From: Lingula anatina
Taxonomy: Eukaryota > Brachiopoda > Lingulata > Lingulida > Lingulidae
Length of the DNA stretch: 64,000 bases
Direction of reading: 5' to 3'
Assembly: GCF_001039355.2 (NCBI RefSeq)
Contig: NW_019775678.1
Coordinates: forward strand, 153,826 to 217,825
The stretch's first letter is position 1. Each line of letters starts with the position of its first letter. Positions 24,601-36,051 of this stretch are shown here, piece by piece. The notes beneath the pieces were generated by a model. That model was not told where the DNA came from, did not search any database, and saw nothing but the letters and a program-made list of their open reading frames with translations. The translations under genes were made by a program, and so were the position numbers.

Positions 24601-27059
24601 GTTACGTGCTGGTATATTCTTAAATGTTTGCACTAAATATTGTGCCCTTGTTAGCGCGTGTGTGTGTGTGGGAGGGGGGGGGGGCGTAGCAATAGTCTGA
24701 AGGTTCAATAGTCTGAATGTTCATTGGTCCGAATGTTCACTGTAAAACCTTCAGACCAATGAACCCTTGGTTAAAGAATAGATAAAAATGATACCACTTT
24801 TCAGACAAATGAACCTTCAGACCAGTGAATCTTCGGACTGTTGAGACGCCCCCGTTAGTGGGAGTGGGGGAGAAATTCTGATCATGCATACGTACTGTAC
24901 ATGTAATAAATAAGCGTAAAACCCAGAGCATGTAAAAAATAAGCGTAAAACCCAGAGCAATATGGTAGTTGCACTAGCTACTATGCTTCAGTACATTCAG
25001 AGAAACAAAGGGAAATACAAATGCAATCCTCCTATTATTTGAAGTGCCAGTCATGGTATACGTAAGTCAGTTACAACTACCAGTACATGTCTTCCACTGG
25101 ATGTGACATACAAATGGTCATTGTATCTCATCTGTGCTTGGCTGTGATTACACTCTTGTATGTGGCATACAGTATACAACTCATGTGGTTACGAGTTGTT
25201 ACAGTAAGTATACCCAGCACTGAGCAGACAAACAACATTGATTCACCGTTGAATCAATGTTAATTTTGGTGGATCAACATTGAATCAACATAGAATCAAT
25301 GTTGTTTGCCTGCTGGGTAATTTCATTCAGTTATTGGTTATCTGTATGCTATTACTGAATAATCTATTACAATTCTTGTATGTTACATACAGCTCATGTT
25401 GTAACTAGTATTGTAGGAATTGGTTCCATTCTACTATAATAATACTGTTATTGGTTGCCTGTATGTTGTTGTTGTATAATGTGTTTGTCCTTTTTTCCAG
25501 CTGGAAAGTGCTCAGAGTTCAACAGTTAGACAATGGTGCAAGTGAAACACACCAGGCAAACACCACCAGTGATTGGGATGTTTCCAAGGAGACTGTTGTC
25601 ATGGCTACCACAGATTGGTGTGATGATGCAGATGACTGGGGTGTTGCCAAGGTAACTTGTACCATGGCAACCACAGATTGGTGTGATGATGCGGATGACT
25701 GGGGCACATCCCATAATACTTACACTGATAGTGTTGTATCAACCCCACCAAACATTGAAAAGGATTTGAATAAAAACACTCCCAACCTTAGCACAGAGGC
25801 TGAATCAGATGAATTAGCAAGTAACATGAAAACTTTACATCTGCAGGCGTCACCTTCAGAGTCCAACAGGTCATATGCATCTGTTGCCAGGGTAACCAGC
25901 CCAGTAATGGTTGCTATGGAAACAGATCCAGCAGACTCTGTTGATAGTGGGGTGGACTCTGTCCAGTGTATTGCTGAAGAATTCCCTGCTGTTGACTGGG
26001 ATAACGTATTGTCAGTGCTTGCCACTGGGAGCACCACAGTTCAAATCACGGGTCAAACCACAGATCAGATAACCTCAGGAGAAATGACCGCTGCCCATGG
26101 AACTGTAACTGATGACGGGAGAGTGACCAAAGATCCTGCACAGTCAACTATTACTGCTGACTCTTCACCAGGAATCTGCTTCAAACCATATTATGTTAAT
26201 GTGTTTGAGGAGAATGAGGTCAAGGTCAGTGCCAGTGACCTTGACAGTGACCTTGACCACATTCAGCAGCTCCTGAAGGCCTACAGCAGTCAGGAGGGGG
26301 TCAGCGTGGATGCCATGATGGACGACGGTGATGACCGGTGATTGATTGCTTTTATGAAAACAAATTCGTTCTTCTGATATGTTTTACATATTCTTTTATT
26401 ATGGAGGGGAAGGGATGCGATGGAATTCAGTGAGACTGCTGGGCTTAGTTGTTTTCAAGATAATTGGTGTTTTAAAGGAGAGGCAAAATTGTTAATTACT
26501 AGAAGCTAGGCACATGCATGCAGTACTGCTAGTACTGTAGATCCCTATAAGCAAAAAGCATAATAGTGTATATATAACAGTGTATGAAATGGCCGCACCC
26601 TGAGGCTGGTAACTTTCACACCGGGCGGGTAAGATTTACAAATTATTAAGGTTCTTTGCTTTTCAGAGTTACCTGCTCATCGGTCTGGCTAGTAATTTCC
26701 TCTAATTTCATACACTGTATATAATATACAGAGGTATACTGTTATCAAAAGAAGATTAGATACAAGGTGATATGCTGGTTTTGTACGTCATTTCCTTATT
26801 AGTGATCAACTTCAAACATTGATTTTGCAGCTCAGCCAAGGTATCTGGTAGGAAGGTGAAGGTCACTGGTGGCAAGGTGAAGGTCACAGAAAGTGGAGAT
26901 GGGTATGAAAAGGTGAAGGCAAGACATGGAGATGTGATATTTGAAAAGTTCAAGAAGAGAATTTCTCTCTGCCCTCAGCAGTGTATAAGGTATTTCATGA
27001 AATGTTACCCGAGGTTGTAAGGTTGTTTGGCAGTAATAAATATACTATTTTCCCCCTTT

Positions 27060-27097
<38 letters not shown>

Positions 27098-29557
27098 ATT
27101 ATTATTATTATTATCATTATTATTGTAATTGTTATTACAGTTGATACTTTTATCTGATAAGATGAACCATCTTGAAACAAAATGTTGATATTTCTCTCAG
27201 TATTATTATTTTTGTTATTTGAACTATAGCAAAGAGTAGCTACATTTTCTTTTGTCCATCTGATAAATTATGCTTTTATACATGACCGTCTTTCTATTTT
27301 TTTTTTTTTTCATTTTTAAAACATATGTATATATGCTTGGTAACCCATTGTGTGATATTAAATTTTATTATATTTAGGTACCAGTGGGCAGGGGAACCTC
27401 TCTACATCAGCCAGGCATTGGGCTCGTCTTGGAAGTGTCCTCCATGCCAGTCTTGTGGAAGCCCCCGCGTATTTGAATTGCAGCTGTTGCCAACTTTAGT
27501 CAATGTGCTTAGAATTGGAACAAATAAAGGTACCATTTTTTTTAAAGGAATGTAGCTGTAAGTTGAAAAATACTGTGAGTAAAAAAAAATGTCTTACCTG
27601 TATTCTTATACTTTTCTCAAAAGTCCAGTATAAAATTTACTTGAAAATTTTAATTAAATAGCCAATTTATCTAAAGCTTTTTAAATGGCAAATATTGATG
27701 ATTGATGTCAGTTAATGACAATCAGACATTTTCAAAAGTTTCTTTCCTTTTACTCCGTTAATTGTAATGGCGGTAAGATGTGGAAGATTAAATCAACTCG
27801 GTTGTAATGTAAAAAATTAGGTTTGAAGAATTGACATGTTCCAAACTTCCAGCATAAGAGCAATGTTTTAGCTGACGCACCTAACACAATGAAATATCCT
27901 CACGTGAAGAGAACGGGAACTGCGCTCGTTTTAGAAAAACGGCAATTTTTGTTTAACAGACATATATTGTTTTATTGTTTTGAGTTGGTTGCATATTTGC
28001 AAGTTGATTTGTTATTATTTTAGTCAGTTTCTAAGAATATGTAGTACCTTAAATGTGATCATGTTGACTTAGTGTTTTGTAGCCCTAGAGGAAGGAGGAG
28101 AGCGAGGTGGGGGGACATGGATCTGCTTATGCTGGACAGTCTTGCTTGGTTTTATTCAAAACTCTCATCCATATTGGGATTTACGGCCCTTCAGAAACTT
28201 AAAGGTGCACTCTCACGAGATTTACCAGCCAAAAATGGATTTTCTCGGAAAAATACGCAATTTTCTCCTACTCAGCAACCATTTATTTATCCCTCTCTGC
28301 AATTAGCTCCGACCTTTTACAGTAAACTTTGTAAAGGTTGATTTGAACGTAAAATGACTGGCCAGTCATTATAACAGAAACCATTAACTTATAAGCTCCA
28401 ATGGAAATATTAATTTTTAAGGTATATTTAAAGTCATAATAACTCTTCGTTTTGGCCAAAAATTGGATTTTCCTCGAGTAAACGGCAATTTTCCCGTACT
28501 TACCAATGGTCAACGACCCCATTCCTGCATTCAAAGTTAGTCCAGGGTTTTTTTCCTAAACGTCAGCCCTCTCTGACATTGCATAGTCACGCGATATCGA
28601 GCGATATTTTTGGTGACCTACCTAAAACCGCGGGAAAAGCAGACAACAACAAACACTTTATAACAGTTATATAAGATTCATAAGATATATTCGTCTTATT
28701 GCTCAAAATGCATTTTTATCTACAATGTGTGCAGTTCTTGGCTTTTCGTTTTCCGACGCACTGTACAAAAACTCGCAACTTACGTCTGAGGATTGCATCA
28801 TGTGCCTCCTCTCATATGGCGCTTTATGTTATTTTGGTCTCGAATGAACTCTTTGTTAAATTTTACGATCCTCGGGGTGGAACATGATGCAACCCAGGGG
28901 CAATGCTTTTGGCACTGTGACACCCTAACGTCAATGGCAACGGATGCTTTGACGACCGATAAGAAAGGAATCGAAAGCCCTATTGACAAGCACAGAAACA
29001 AGAACAGACTTAAGTTTTACTACAATGACAGCCGTTTTAGTGGTAAAATACAATATAGTATATTTTCATGCGTTGTTTACAATGTATTTCTTGTGGAATT
29101 TGAATCTCAAAGGAAGAGTTATTATTGCTGTAAGGTTTTATAAGAAGCGGTGGGTGGTTAAAATAAGCACTTTGGAGTCAGAGGAGAATTCATCAGCTGT
29201 GTTAAGTTATAAGCATGATGTGATTTTTTTCTTCAGTGTACAGCTAATATTGAGATAGTTTTTACTTCCAATATTTCGATGTCTATCAGGTGAATAGCCT
29301 CTATTCAGGAGATATGCTTGCAGTGTTCTTTGAAAGCAACTTAGATCTACCAGTATTCATAAATGCCAATCAAATTACCGTCTCTCCTGTAATACATCAT
29401 TATTTTCATTTTTTTTTTTCATTCAGAGACCTCTGTAGAGTTCGGGACTGTGCTGGTTTTCACGTGCAAGAAAGCGTGTTGGAGTAACAACGACGTGGCG
29501 GTACAGGAAGCAGTACATGTGCAAGCTGACCCCGATAGCGATTTGTTCAGACACTGA
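21469..29557 (+). CDS. PDCD2L: PDCD2-like protein (programmed cell death 2-like)
   Basis: PDCD2 family proteins bind newly made ribosomal proteins (PDCD2L with uS5) and help 40S assembly. Exons: 21469-21558, 21860-22023, 22744-23568, 24071-24229, 27378-27529, 29427-29557. They join in one frame of 506 aa; human PDCD2L is about 358, so the middle is long. The N-terminal part holds LGVCDEEV and a zinc-knuckle-like set C43, C46, C58, C74, C79 with CPLQGSLYHRTMYIFGC. The middle is acidic and Thr-rich with two copies of ATTDWCDDADxWG, a motif type typical of the family. The conserved C-terminal part has GDGYEKVVARHGDVIFEKFK, CPQQCIRYQW, WKCPPCQSCG (C433, C436, C439) and FTCKKACW. Exons 3 and 4 are repeated at 25501-26337 and 26831-26989; this model uses the first set. 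The last codons also start the next duplicated block at 29546. Confidence 0.93.
21581..21633. repeat. (TC)n microsatellite in PDCD2L intron 1
   Basis: About 26 uninterrupted CT dinucleotides follow the first exon by about 25 bases. Confidence 0.95.
22047..22240 (-). mobile_element. tRNA-derived SINE, family 2, in PDCD2L intron 2
   Basis: On the minus strand a tRNA-like head reads CAGCTCAGTGGTAGTTAGCC (A-box-like) and, about 25 bases later, GGTTTGATCCC (B-box-like). The body is short and the element ends in an (AAAT)n tail, seen as (TTTA)n at 22055-22110 on the plus strand. Internal polymerase III promoter boxes plus a simple tail are the hallmark of a SINE. Confidence 0.7.
24328..24445. mobile_element. 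Truncated MITE, family D
   Basis: The segment right after the N contains GGGGAGGCGGAGAGACTATT and GGTTTTTCTTTCATGTACGT, matching the right half of the copy at 58158-58364. Its left end is lost at the N. Confidence 0.6.
24681..24848. mobile_element. Palindromic MITE, family G
   Basis: Made of repeated and inverted GTCTGAAGGTTCA / TGAACCTTCAGAC motifs, with ends GGGGGCGTAGCAATAGTCTG and GACTGTTGAGACGCCCCC. The same element is at 47308-47492, where the ends are better kept. It is non-coding. Confidence 0.7.
25209..25319. mobile_element. Short palindromic MITE in PDCD2L copy b intron
   Basis: Ends TACCCAGCACTGAGCAGACA and TGTTTGCCTGCTGGGTA are inverted copies, and the interior repeats TTGATTCA/TGAATCAA several times. 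It is about 110 bp with no coding. I see no counterpart in copy a. Confidence 0.75.
25501..26989 (+). CDS. PDCD2L: Second copy of PDCD2L exons 3 and 4
   Basis: Exon 3b is 25501-26337 (837 nt) and exon 4b is 26831-26989 (159 nt). Both have intact acceptors and donors and are open. Phases are the same as in the first set, so the pair could replace the first pair or be spliced in tandem without a frameshift (996 nt, 332 codons). Most differences from exons 3a/4a are single substitutions, which fits an allele from the other haplotype. A true in-frame tandem exon duplication is the alternative. Confidence 0.75.
27060..27125. repeat. (ATT)n microsatellite
   Basis: A long ATT run follows PDCD2L exon 4b. 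The same tract at 24301-24326 is where the N at 24327 interrupts copy a. Confidence 0.9.
28195..28565. mobile_element. Dispersed repeat, family I, in PDCD2L intron 5
   Basis: Begins AAAGGTGCACTCTCACGAGA and ends near CTTTGAATGCAGGAATGGGG on the minus strand. The right 130 bases recur in reverse orientation at about 63395-63545. An internal similarity (TGGATTTTCTCGG and TTGGATTTTCCTCG) suggests a two-part structure. It is non-coding and of unknown class. Confidence 0.6.
28855..28920. repeat. Short repeat shared with the PDCD2L 3' flank
   Basis: About 65 bases, including TTACGATCCTCGGGGTGGAA and CAGGGGCAATGC, recur at 29906-29970 and again at 33020-33084. The first lies in PDCD2L intron 5, the second just after its polyadenylation signal. 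Confidence 0.7.
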
Positions 29558-29890
29558 CCGTAACACAGATAACAGCAGCGAATGCCTTTGGTCCCAATCA
29601 GAATACGGGACCAACTAGTCCGAGGGTCAAATATGGCCGACCCACTTGAATACTTACCAATGGGATATCCATTCAGTGTCTGTTAGCGGATTAGACGGCA
29701 AGCTTTGTTGTGAGTCGCCGTATTTGACCCTTGGACTAGTAAGTCCCCTATTTTGAATGGGGCCTGTGATGCTTTTTATCTACATATTTATTTAAGAAAG
29801 ACAAACTCTGTACTAACGATATGACCTGTGTTACCTGTTGCACCCTGATGTTCATAATTCAGCTGCTCATGAAATAAAGTGCTCAACCCA
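29558..29890 (+). other. Probable PDCD2L 3' UTR with MITE inside
   Basis: Sequence after the PDCD2L stop contains a family C MITE (29589-29763) and an AATAAA signal at 29873-29878, which is a reasonable transcript end. A duplicate of this region, without the gene, starts after the N at 32659. Confidence 0.6.
29589..29763. mobile_element. MITE, family C, in the PDCD2L 3' UTR
   Basis: Ends GGTCCCAATCAGAATACGGG and CCCTATTTTGAATGGGGCC are inverted; inner arms are TCAAATATGGCCGACCCACT and GTGAGTCGCCGTATTTGACC. The copy at 32703-32877 belongs to the duplicated block. Confidence 0.75.
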
Positions 29891-31491
29891 GTTATCGTGG
29901 TTCGTTAAATTTTACGATCCTCGGGGTGGAACATGATGCACCCCAGGGGCAATGCCTTAGGCACTGTTGCCAAGGTAACAAGACCTTAGACGCTGTTGCC
30001 AAGGTGAAAACCTTGGTGATGCTTCGACCCTTCACTAGGGATACTGTGCTGTGCCGAAAGATTCCATAAAGTGTTCATCTTGACATTTTTGAAATGTTTC
30101 TTTTCAAAACAACAATCAGCTTCATCCTTCCGATACATTAAAACCTTTTCTCAGATTAAATTGGACCTTCGATAGCGTTGATTGAGTTTGTGTTGCGTTT
30201 ATTTCCCTAGTCATCACAGTTAAGATTTTTTCCATAATAAGAGATACCGCAGTCGTATGAAACCAATAATAACCATATTTTTCGTTAGTGTGGCACGCTA
30301 TTTACTTAGGTGCCTAAGAAGACTACTGCAGCTGATATGCCTTATTAATTTTTAATATTTGTTTTGTATTCAAACCTACAGGGGTTGGCTTTATCATACT
30401 TTGTAGTACTGCGTTGAATAATTTTTAATCTCCGTTTTTATGAAAGTACGTATTTACAGTAGCCATTAGCATTGGTCGTGATTGGAAATGGCTTTGTGAT
30501 CTAAATGACTTCCTGTGGTGTCTCATGGAATTATCAGTAAGTGGATAAATTGAAAGTTATTGCCGACGCTTTGTTCAAAGGGAAATATGATGCGTTTTAT
30601 TGATTACGCAACTCAACTGGGAAATCTTCAATCATCTAATAGGCATACACTCTCTGTTGTTTCACACAGAAAAAATAATAAAAGGGCATACGAACTTCTG
30701 TGAAAACGTGATGCGTATTAGATAGATGGATAGATCTTTATTTTTACCTCTGTCCAGAATAGGTAATTACATGAGGACTTGCTGCGTCTAAAAAAACGGA
30801 AATAGGCAATGTGCAGGAAGCAAGTGGACGTTACGGAATATCGACAAAGGAATTGGCGAGCACAAGAACAGCTAGTTTATCCTGGGAGCCAATGTTTGAC
30901 AAGTTCTACACCCACTGTAGACTGTTTATGAGGTAAAAGATGAGCCTGCGGTTTGAAGTCGTCATGTTTTTTAAAATCATTATCGGAAAGTTCTGTCTAT
31001 GAATATTTTAACAGATAATATGCGTCCCAAAAGGCGGTTAATTAGATAGGGATTAGCGATCGGGCATGTGGTATTTCCTATAGGTGGTTAGAACTCGTGC
31101 ACACCCTACCCAGGAACAGGTGTGGCAGCGCCGATATTTTTCACTGATGTAAAAAAGTGAAAAAATAATAATTTTGTCTACCCAGATGCTGTTTACAGAG
31201 TTGTTGCTCGTCATAACCATCTTATCAAATGTATGTGGCCGACCTGCTATTGTTTTAAAACAGAATTTTATGTTTAAATTTTTTTTATAATTGATTTAAC
31301 TGGCTGTTATCTTAACAATGTACTATCTATTTTAATATCTTAAAATTTTAACTATCCATATATTCATTGTACTGTACATTTCAATATCTTAATATCGTAA
31401 CTGTTTATTTATTTATTGACTTTTATTCATCTTATTCTGTACCTCTTACCCATGTAAAGTCTACTGAACATTTTATGTGGATTTAAGACCA

Positions 31492-31493
<2 letters not shown>

Positions 31494-31530
<37 letters not shown>
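31494..31530. repeat. (ATT)n microsatellite
   Basis: An ATT run sits within copy 1 of the 3.1-kb block; the corresponding run in copy 2 is at about 34600-34652, with an extra run at 34710-34741. Confidence 0.9.
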
Positions 31531-31531
<1 letters not shown>

Positions 31532-32231
31532 ACTGCGTCTTAGCCATATTGTTCACGACATATTGTTTGTTAAGAAGCAACCAAGTCGTGCACCTCTAGT
31601 GAACGTATTTATAGTTTCATCAAAATGAACTTACATTAAATCTAAATGTTCATCTGTTGGGTATTTTAGGGCACTTGGCATAAATTCATTACAAAGGTTA
31701 AAGAGTGAAACAATCTTCAGAACTTCCAGTGCAGCAGGAAATGGGTATTAGAACAATCTTTCAGACATTAAACAACACGTGTCACTTTTCGAGAGATTAA
31801 AAGCAATTCTCCTATAGTTTCATATGTTTAGAGTCGGATAAACGCACAAAATATTTAGAGTCGGATGAATGTACGAAAATGTCGTTTACTGAAGCTTGAA
31901 ATAGATTTTTTACGTCAAGAGGGAGTTCATCATTCTACAAATGCAAATACACCGCACATGCTTTCCTTTGAGACATGCTTCTATTTTGATATATAAACTC
32001 TATTTTCGATCTATCCACCGATTTCATGCTCCACTGGCAGCAAGCAAAGCATGTCAGAAGCGTTTAGTCAGCTAAAAGGAACCAGGAACTGCCTTCACGC
32101 TCCATTGGAAGACATCGGTATCATTTTCGAGACTTCACAAAATTTAGACATGGTAACCTAAATCCTAATGAAGAAAATGCTTTCTTCGCATCTCTCTTCA
32201 CGTAGAGGTCTCTATATTGCCAGTAGACTTC

Positions 32232-32345
32232 AGGGGCGGATTGAGGCCTCCGGAAGTCTTCCGGAAGACGGTTAGATTTTCAAGTTTATATTGACGGGTA
32301 TCTAATTTTTTCTGGCGAAAGACGGTCAAAAATGAAGGATGCATC
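32232..32345. mobile_element. MITE, family E, interrupted by a LINE end
   Basis: Starts AGGGGCGGATTGAGGCCTCC and contains TTTATATTGACGGGTATCTA. The copy breaks off at GAAGGATGCATCA, where the LINE 3' simple repeat begins. The uninterrupted allele is at 35762-35936. Confidence 0.75.
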
Positions 32346-32658
32346 ATCATCATCATCATCATTTAGAGCCTATAGTGTTCCACTGTTGGACAAAGGCCTC
32401 AGCATGCTTTTTCCATTGTTTCCTATCCAGAGCTTCAGATTTCCAGTTTGGCCAAGGTTTCTTCTTCCAAGACTTCCAGTAGTCATCTAATTCATCCCTC
32501 CATCGTTTGACCGGCCTTCCTCTTTTTCTTTGTCCATACCTTGGGGTCCATTCTGTAAGCCTGATTGTCCACCTATTGTCCTTTATTCTTTTGACATGTC
32601 CTGCCCACCTCCATTTCATTTCTTTAACTGTGAGCAGTACGTCCTTAACTTTGGTCTG
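32343..32658 (-). mobile_element. 3' end of an RTE-like non-LTR retrotransposon
   Basis: The minus strand encodes an 86-codon C-terminal piece (32619-32359) with WAGHVKRIKDNRW, KRGRPVKRWRDELDDYW and LDRKQWKKHAEAFVQQW. This arrangement is the usual end of endonuclease/reverse-transcriptase proteins of LINEs. The element ends in a (TGA)n simple repeat (ATC on the plus strand at 32345-32362), typical of RTE-clade elements. The rest of the polymerase is missing because the element is cut by the N. Confidence 0.8.
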
Positions 32659-34600
32659 NTTCAGACACTGACCGTAACACAGATAACAGCAGCGAATGCC
32701 TTTGGTCCCAATCAGAATACGGGACCAACTAGTCCGAGGGTCAAATATGGCCGACCCACTTGAATACTTACCAATGGGATATCTATTCGGTGTCTGTTAG
32801 CGGATTAGACGGCAAGCTTTGTTGTGAGTCGCCGTATTTGACCCTTGGACTAGTTAGTCCCCTATTTTGAATGGGGCCTATGATGCTTTTTATCTACATA
32901 TTTATTTATGAAAGACAAACTCTGTACTAACGATATGACCTGTGTTACCTGTTGCATCCTGATGTTCATAATTCAGCTGCTCATGAAATAAAGTGCTCAA
33001 CCCAGTTATCGTGGTTCGTTAAATTTTACGATCCTCGGGGTGGAACATGATGCACCCCAGGGGCAATGCCTTAGGCACTGTTGCCAAGGTAACAAGACCT
33101 TAGACGCTGTTGCCAAGGTGAAAACCTTGGTGATGCTTCGACCCTTCACTAGGGATACTGTGCTATGCCGAAAGATTCCATAAAGTGTTCATCTTGACAT
33201 TTTTGAAATGTTTCTTTTCAAAACAACAATCAGCTTCATCCTTCCGATACATTAAAACCTTTTCTCAGATTAAATTGGACCTTCGATTGCATTGATTGAG
33301 TTTGTGTTGCGTTTATTACTTGTCATTACAGTTAAGATTTTTTTTTCAATTAAAAGAGATACCGCAGTCGTATGAACCCAATGATAACCATATTTTTCGT
33401 TAGTGTGGCACGCTATTTACTAAGAAGACTACTGCAGCTGGTATATTAATTTGTAGTATTTGTTTTGTAATCAAACCTGCAGGGCGTGGCTTTATCATAC
33501 TTTGTACTACTGCGCTGAATAATTCTTAATCTCCGTTTTTATGGAAGTATTTATTTACAGTAGCCATTAGCATTTGTCGTGATTGGAAATGGCTTTGTGA
33601 TCTATTTGACTTCCTATTGTGTCGCATGGAATTATCAGTAAGTGGATAAATTGAAAGTTATTGCCGACGCTTTGTTCAAAGGGAAATATGATGCGTTTTA
33701 TTGATTACGCAACTCAACTGGGAAATTTTCAGTCATCTAATAGGCATACACTCTGTGTTGTTTCACACAGAAAAAAAATAATAAAAGGGCATACGAACTT
33801 CTGTGAAAACGTGGCGCGTATTAGATAGATAGATAGATCTTTACTTTGACCTCTGAGCAGAATTGGTAATTACATGGGGGTCTTGTTGCGTCTAAAGAGA
33901 CGGAAATAGGCAATGTGCAGGAAGTAAATGGACGTTACGAACTATCGACACAGGAATTGGCGAGCATAAGAACAGCTAGTTTATCTTGGGAACCAATGTT
34001 TGACAAGTTCTACACCCTCTGTAGACTGTTTATGAGGTAAAGGATGAGCCTGCGGTTTGAAGTCGTCATGTTTTTTAAAATCATTATCGGAAAGTTCTGT
34101 CTATGAATATTTTAACAGATAATATGCGTCCCAAAAGGCGGTTAATTAGATAGGGATTAGCGATCGGGCATGTGGTATTTCCTATAGGTGGTTAGAACTC
34201 GTGCACACCCTACGCAGGAACAGATGTGACAGCGCCGATATTTTTCACTTGTGTAAAAAAGTGAAAAAATAATAATTTTGTCTACCCAGATGCTGTTTAC
34301 AGAGTTGTTGCTCGTTATAACCATCTTATCAAATGTATGTGGCCGAGCAGCTATTGTTTTAAAACAGAATTTTATGTTTAAATTTTTTTAATAATTGATT
34401 TAACTGGCTGTTATCTTAACAATGTACTATCTATTTTAGTATCTTAAAATTTTAACTATCCATATATTCATTGTACTATACATTTCAATATCTTAATGTC
34501 GTAACTGTTTATTTATTTATTGACTTTTATTCATCTGATTCTGTACCTTTTACCCATGTAAAGTCTACTGAACATTTAATATGGATTTTAAACCATAAAA

Positions 34601-34653
<53 letters not shown>

Positions 34654-34708
34654 ACTGCGTCTTAGCCATATTGTTCACGACATATTGTTTGTTAAGAAGC
34701 AACCAATA

Positions 34709-34742
<34 letters not shown>

Positions 34743-35288
34743 CAATCACGTTTGTAAAGGAGCAACCACGTCGTGGGCCTCTAGTGAAAGTATTTATAGT
34801 TTCATCAAAATGAACTTACATTAAATCTAAATGTTCATCTGTTGGGTATTTTAGGGCACTTGGCATAAATTCATTACAAAAAGAGTGGAACAATCTTTAG
34901 AACTTCCTGTTCTGCAGGGAATGGGTTTTCGAACAATCTTTCAGCAGTAAACAACACGTGCCACTTTTCGAGAGAGAAAAACTATTTTCCTATAGTTTCA
35001 TATGTTTAGAGTCGGATAAACGCACAAAATATTTAGAGTCGGATGAACGTACAAGAATGGCGTTTACTGAAGCTTGAAATAGATTTTTTACGTCAAGAGT
35101 GAGTTCATCGGTCTACAAGTCCAAATATACCGTACATGCTTTCCTTTGAGACATGGTTCTATTTTGATAAACTCTATTTTCGATCTATCCACCAATGTCA
35201 CGCTCCTCTGGCAGCACGCAAAGCATGTCAGAAGCGTTTAGTCAGCTAAAAGGAACCAGGAACTGCCTTCTCGCTCCATTGGAAGACA

Positions 35289-35643
35289 TTTATAATAATA
35301 ATAATCTTTATTGGAGAATCGCAACCCGAAGGTTGAAGTTACACAATTATGTTATACAATTATATATGAATATTCAAGTCAAGGAAGCCTGGTCATTTTA
35401 GCACTGGTGCACTCCGTACGTCTGGGGAGCATACAGCTCGGCTGCCATATTAGGCGCTCATAGCTAATATATCATTTCTGCACTGCCTGACCAGGCCCCT
35501 GCTTCAACCCCTTAGTTCTGAGTGCCAAGCGGGGAGACAGCAGGTACCGTTTATAAAGGACTGGTATGTCCCCGGACGGGTTTTGAACCCACGTCCTCCC
35601 GCTCCGGAGGCGGACACTCTAACCACAAGGCCATCCGGTCGGT
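35289..35643 (-). mobile_element. tRNA-derived SINE, family 1
   Basis: On the minus strand the head reads GACCGGATGGCCTTGTGGTT with an A-box-like TGGCCTTGTGG, then a B-box GGTTCAAAACC, as in a tRNA. The body contains GACCAGGCTTCC-like blocks shared with 4620-4808 and 19612-19850, and the end is CAATAAAGATTATTATTAT. The empty site is visible in copy 1 of the block at about 32110 (GAAGACATCGGTATC), so insertion limits are clear. Confidence 0.85.
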
Positions 35644-35761
35644 TCATCGGTATCATTTTCGAGACTTCACAAAATTTACACATGGTAACCTAAATCTTAA
35701 TGAAGAAAATGCTTTCTTTACATCTGTCTTCACGTAGAGGTCTCTTTATTGTTAGTAGACT

Positions 35762-35936
35762 TCAGGGGAGGATTGAGACCGTCTTCTGAGTCTTCCGGCA
35801 GACGGTTAGATTTTCAAGTTTATATTGACGGGTATCTAATTTTTTCTGTCGAAAGACGGTCAAAAATGAAGGATGCATCAGTAAAGATAATTTGGAAGTC
35901 TGTCGGAAAATATGTCTGGTTCCGCCCCTGGACTAG
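35762..35936. mobile_element. MITE, family E, intact copy
   Basis: Starts AGGGGAGGATTGAGACCGTC and ends GTCTGGTTCCGCCCCTGG, which are inverted ends. Internal TTCCGGCAGACGG and CGAAAGACGG blocks are shared by the whole family. Confidence 0.75.
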
Positions 35937-36051
35937 TTTTCAAGCATCTCTTTCTTCCACGCAAAAATTCTCGTGCAAAACGGGGATGTATTCACAAGTG
36001 TCTTGTTATATATGATACTGGCTTTTCAGTACGGCGTGGGAAGGTATACTT

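Larger units (their letters stand above)
22414..27090. repeat. Diverged direct duplication around the N at 24327 (PDCD2L exons 3-4)
   Basis: Copy a is about 22414-24326 and copy b about 24485-27090. Exon 3a and 3b encode nearly the same protein with scattered substitutions and a 4-codon in-frame difference. Introns are also alike (for example GGCACATGCATGCAGTACTG in both). Copy b carries extra transposons on its left (24681-24848 and 25209-25319). Copy a ends inside an (ATT)n tract at the N, and copy b continues through the same tract. Confidence 0.9.
29546..35940. repeat. Diverged direct duplication around the N at 32659 (about 3.1 kb per copy)
   Basis: Copy 1 is 29546-32658, starting in the last four codons of PDCD2L; copy 2 starts at 32660 at the same base and runs to about 35940. 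They are alike over nearly all their length with substitutions and indels. Copy 1 carries an RTE-like LINE end at 32343-32658 that copy 2 lacks; copy 2 carries a SINE at 35289-35643 that copy 1 lacks. (ATT)n tracts differ in length. No gene is recognisable in the body of the block. Confidence 0.92.

Noticed and set aside
32530-32763. Plus-strand frame of 77 codons crossing the N at 32659
   Set aside because: It joins two unrelated sequences across an assembly gap and is antisense to a LINE fragment.
35570-35643. Possible tRNA gene on the minus strand
   Set aside because: A- and B-box-like words are present but it is fused to a SINE body with a simple tail and has no convincing complete cloverleaf.
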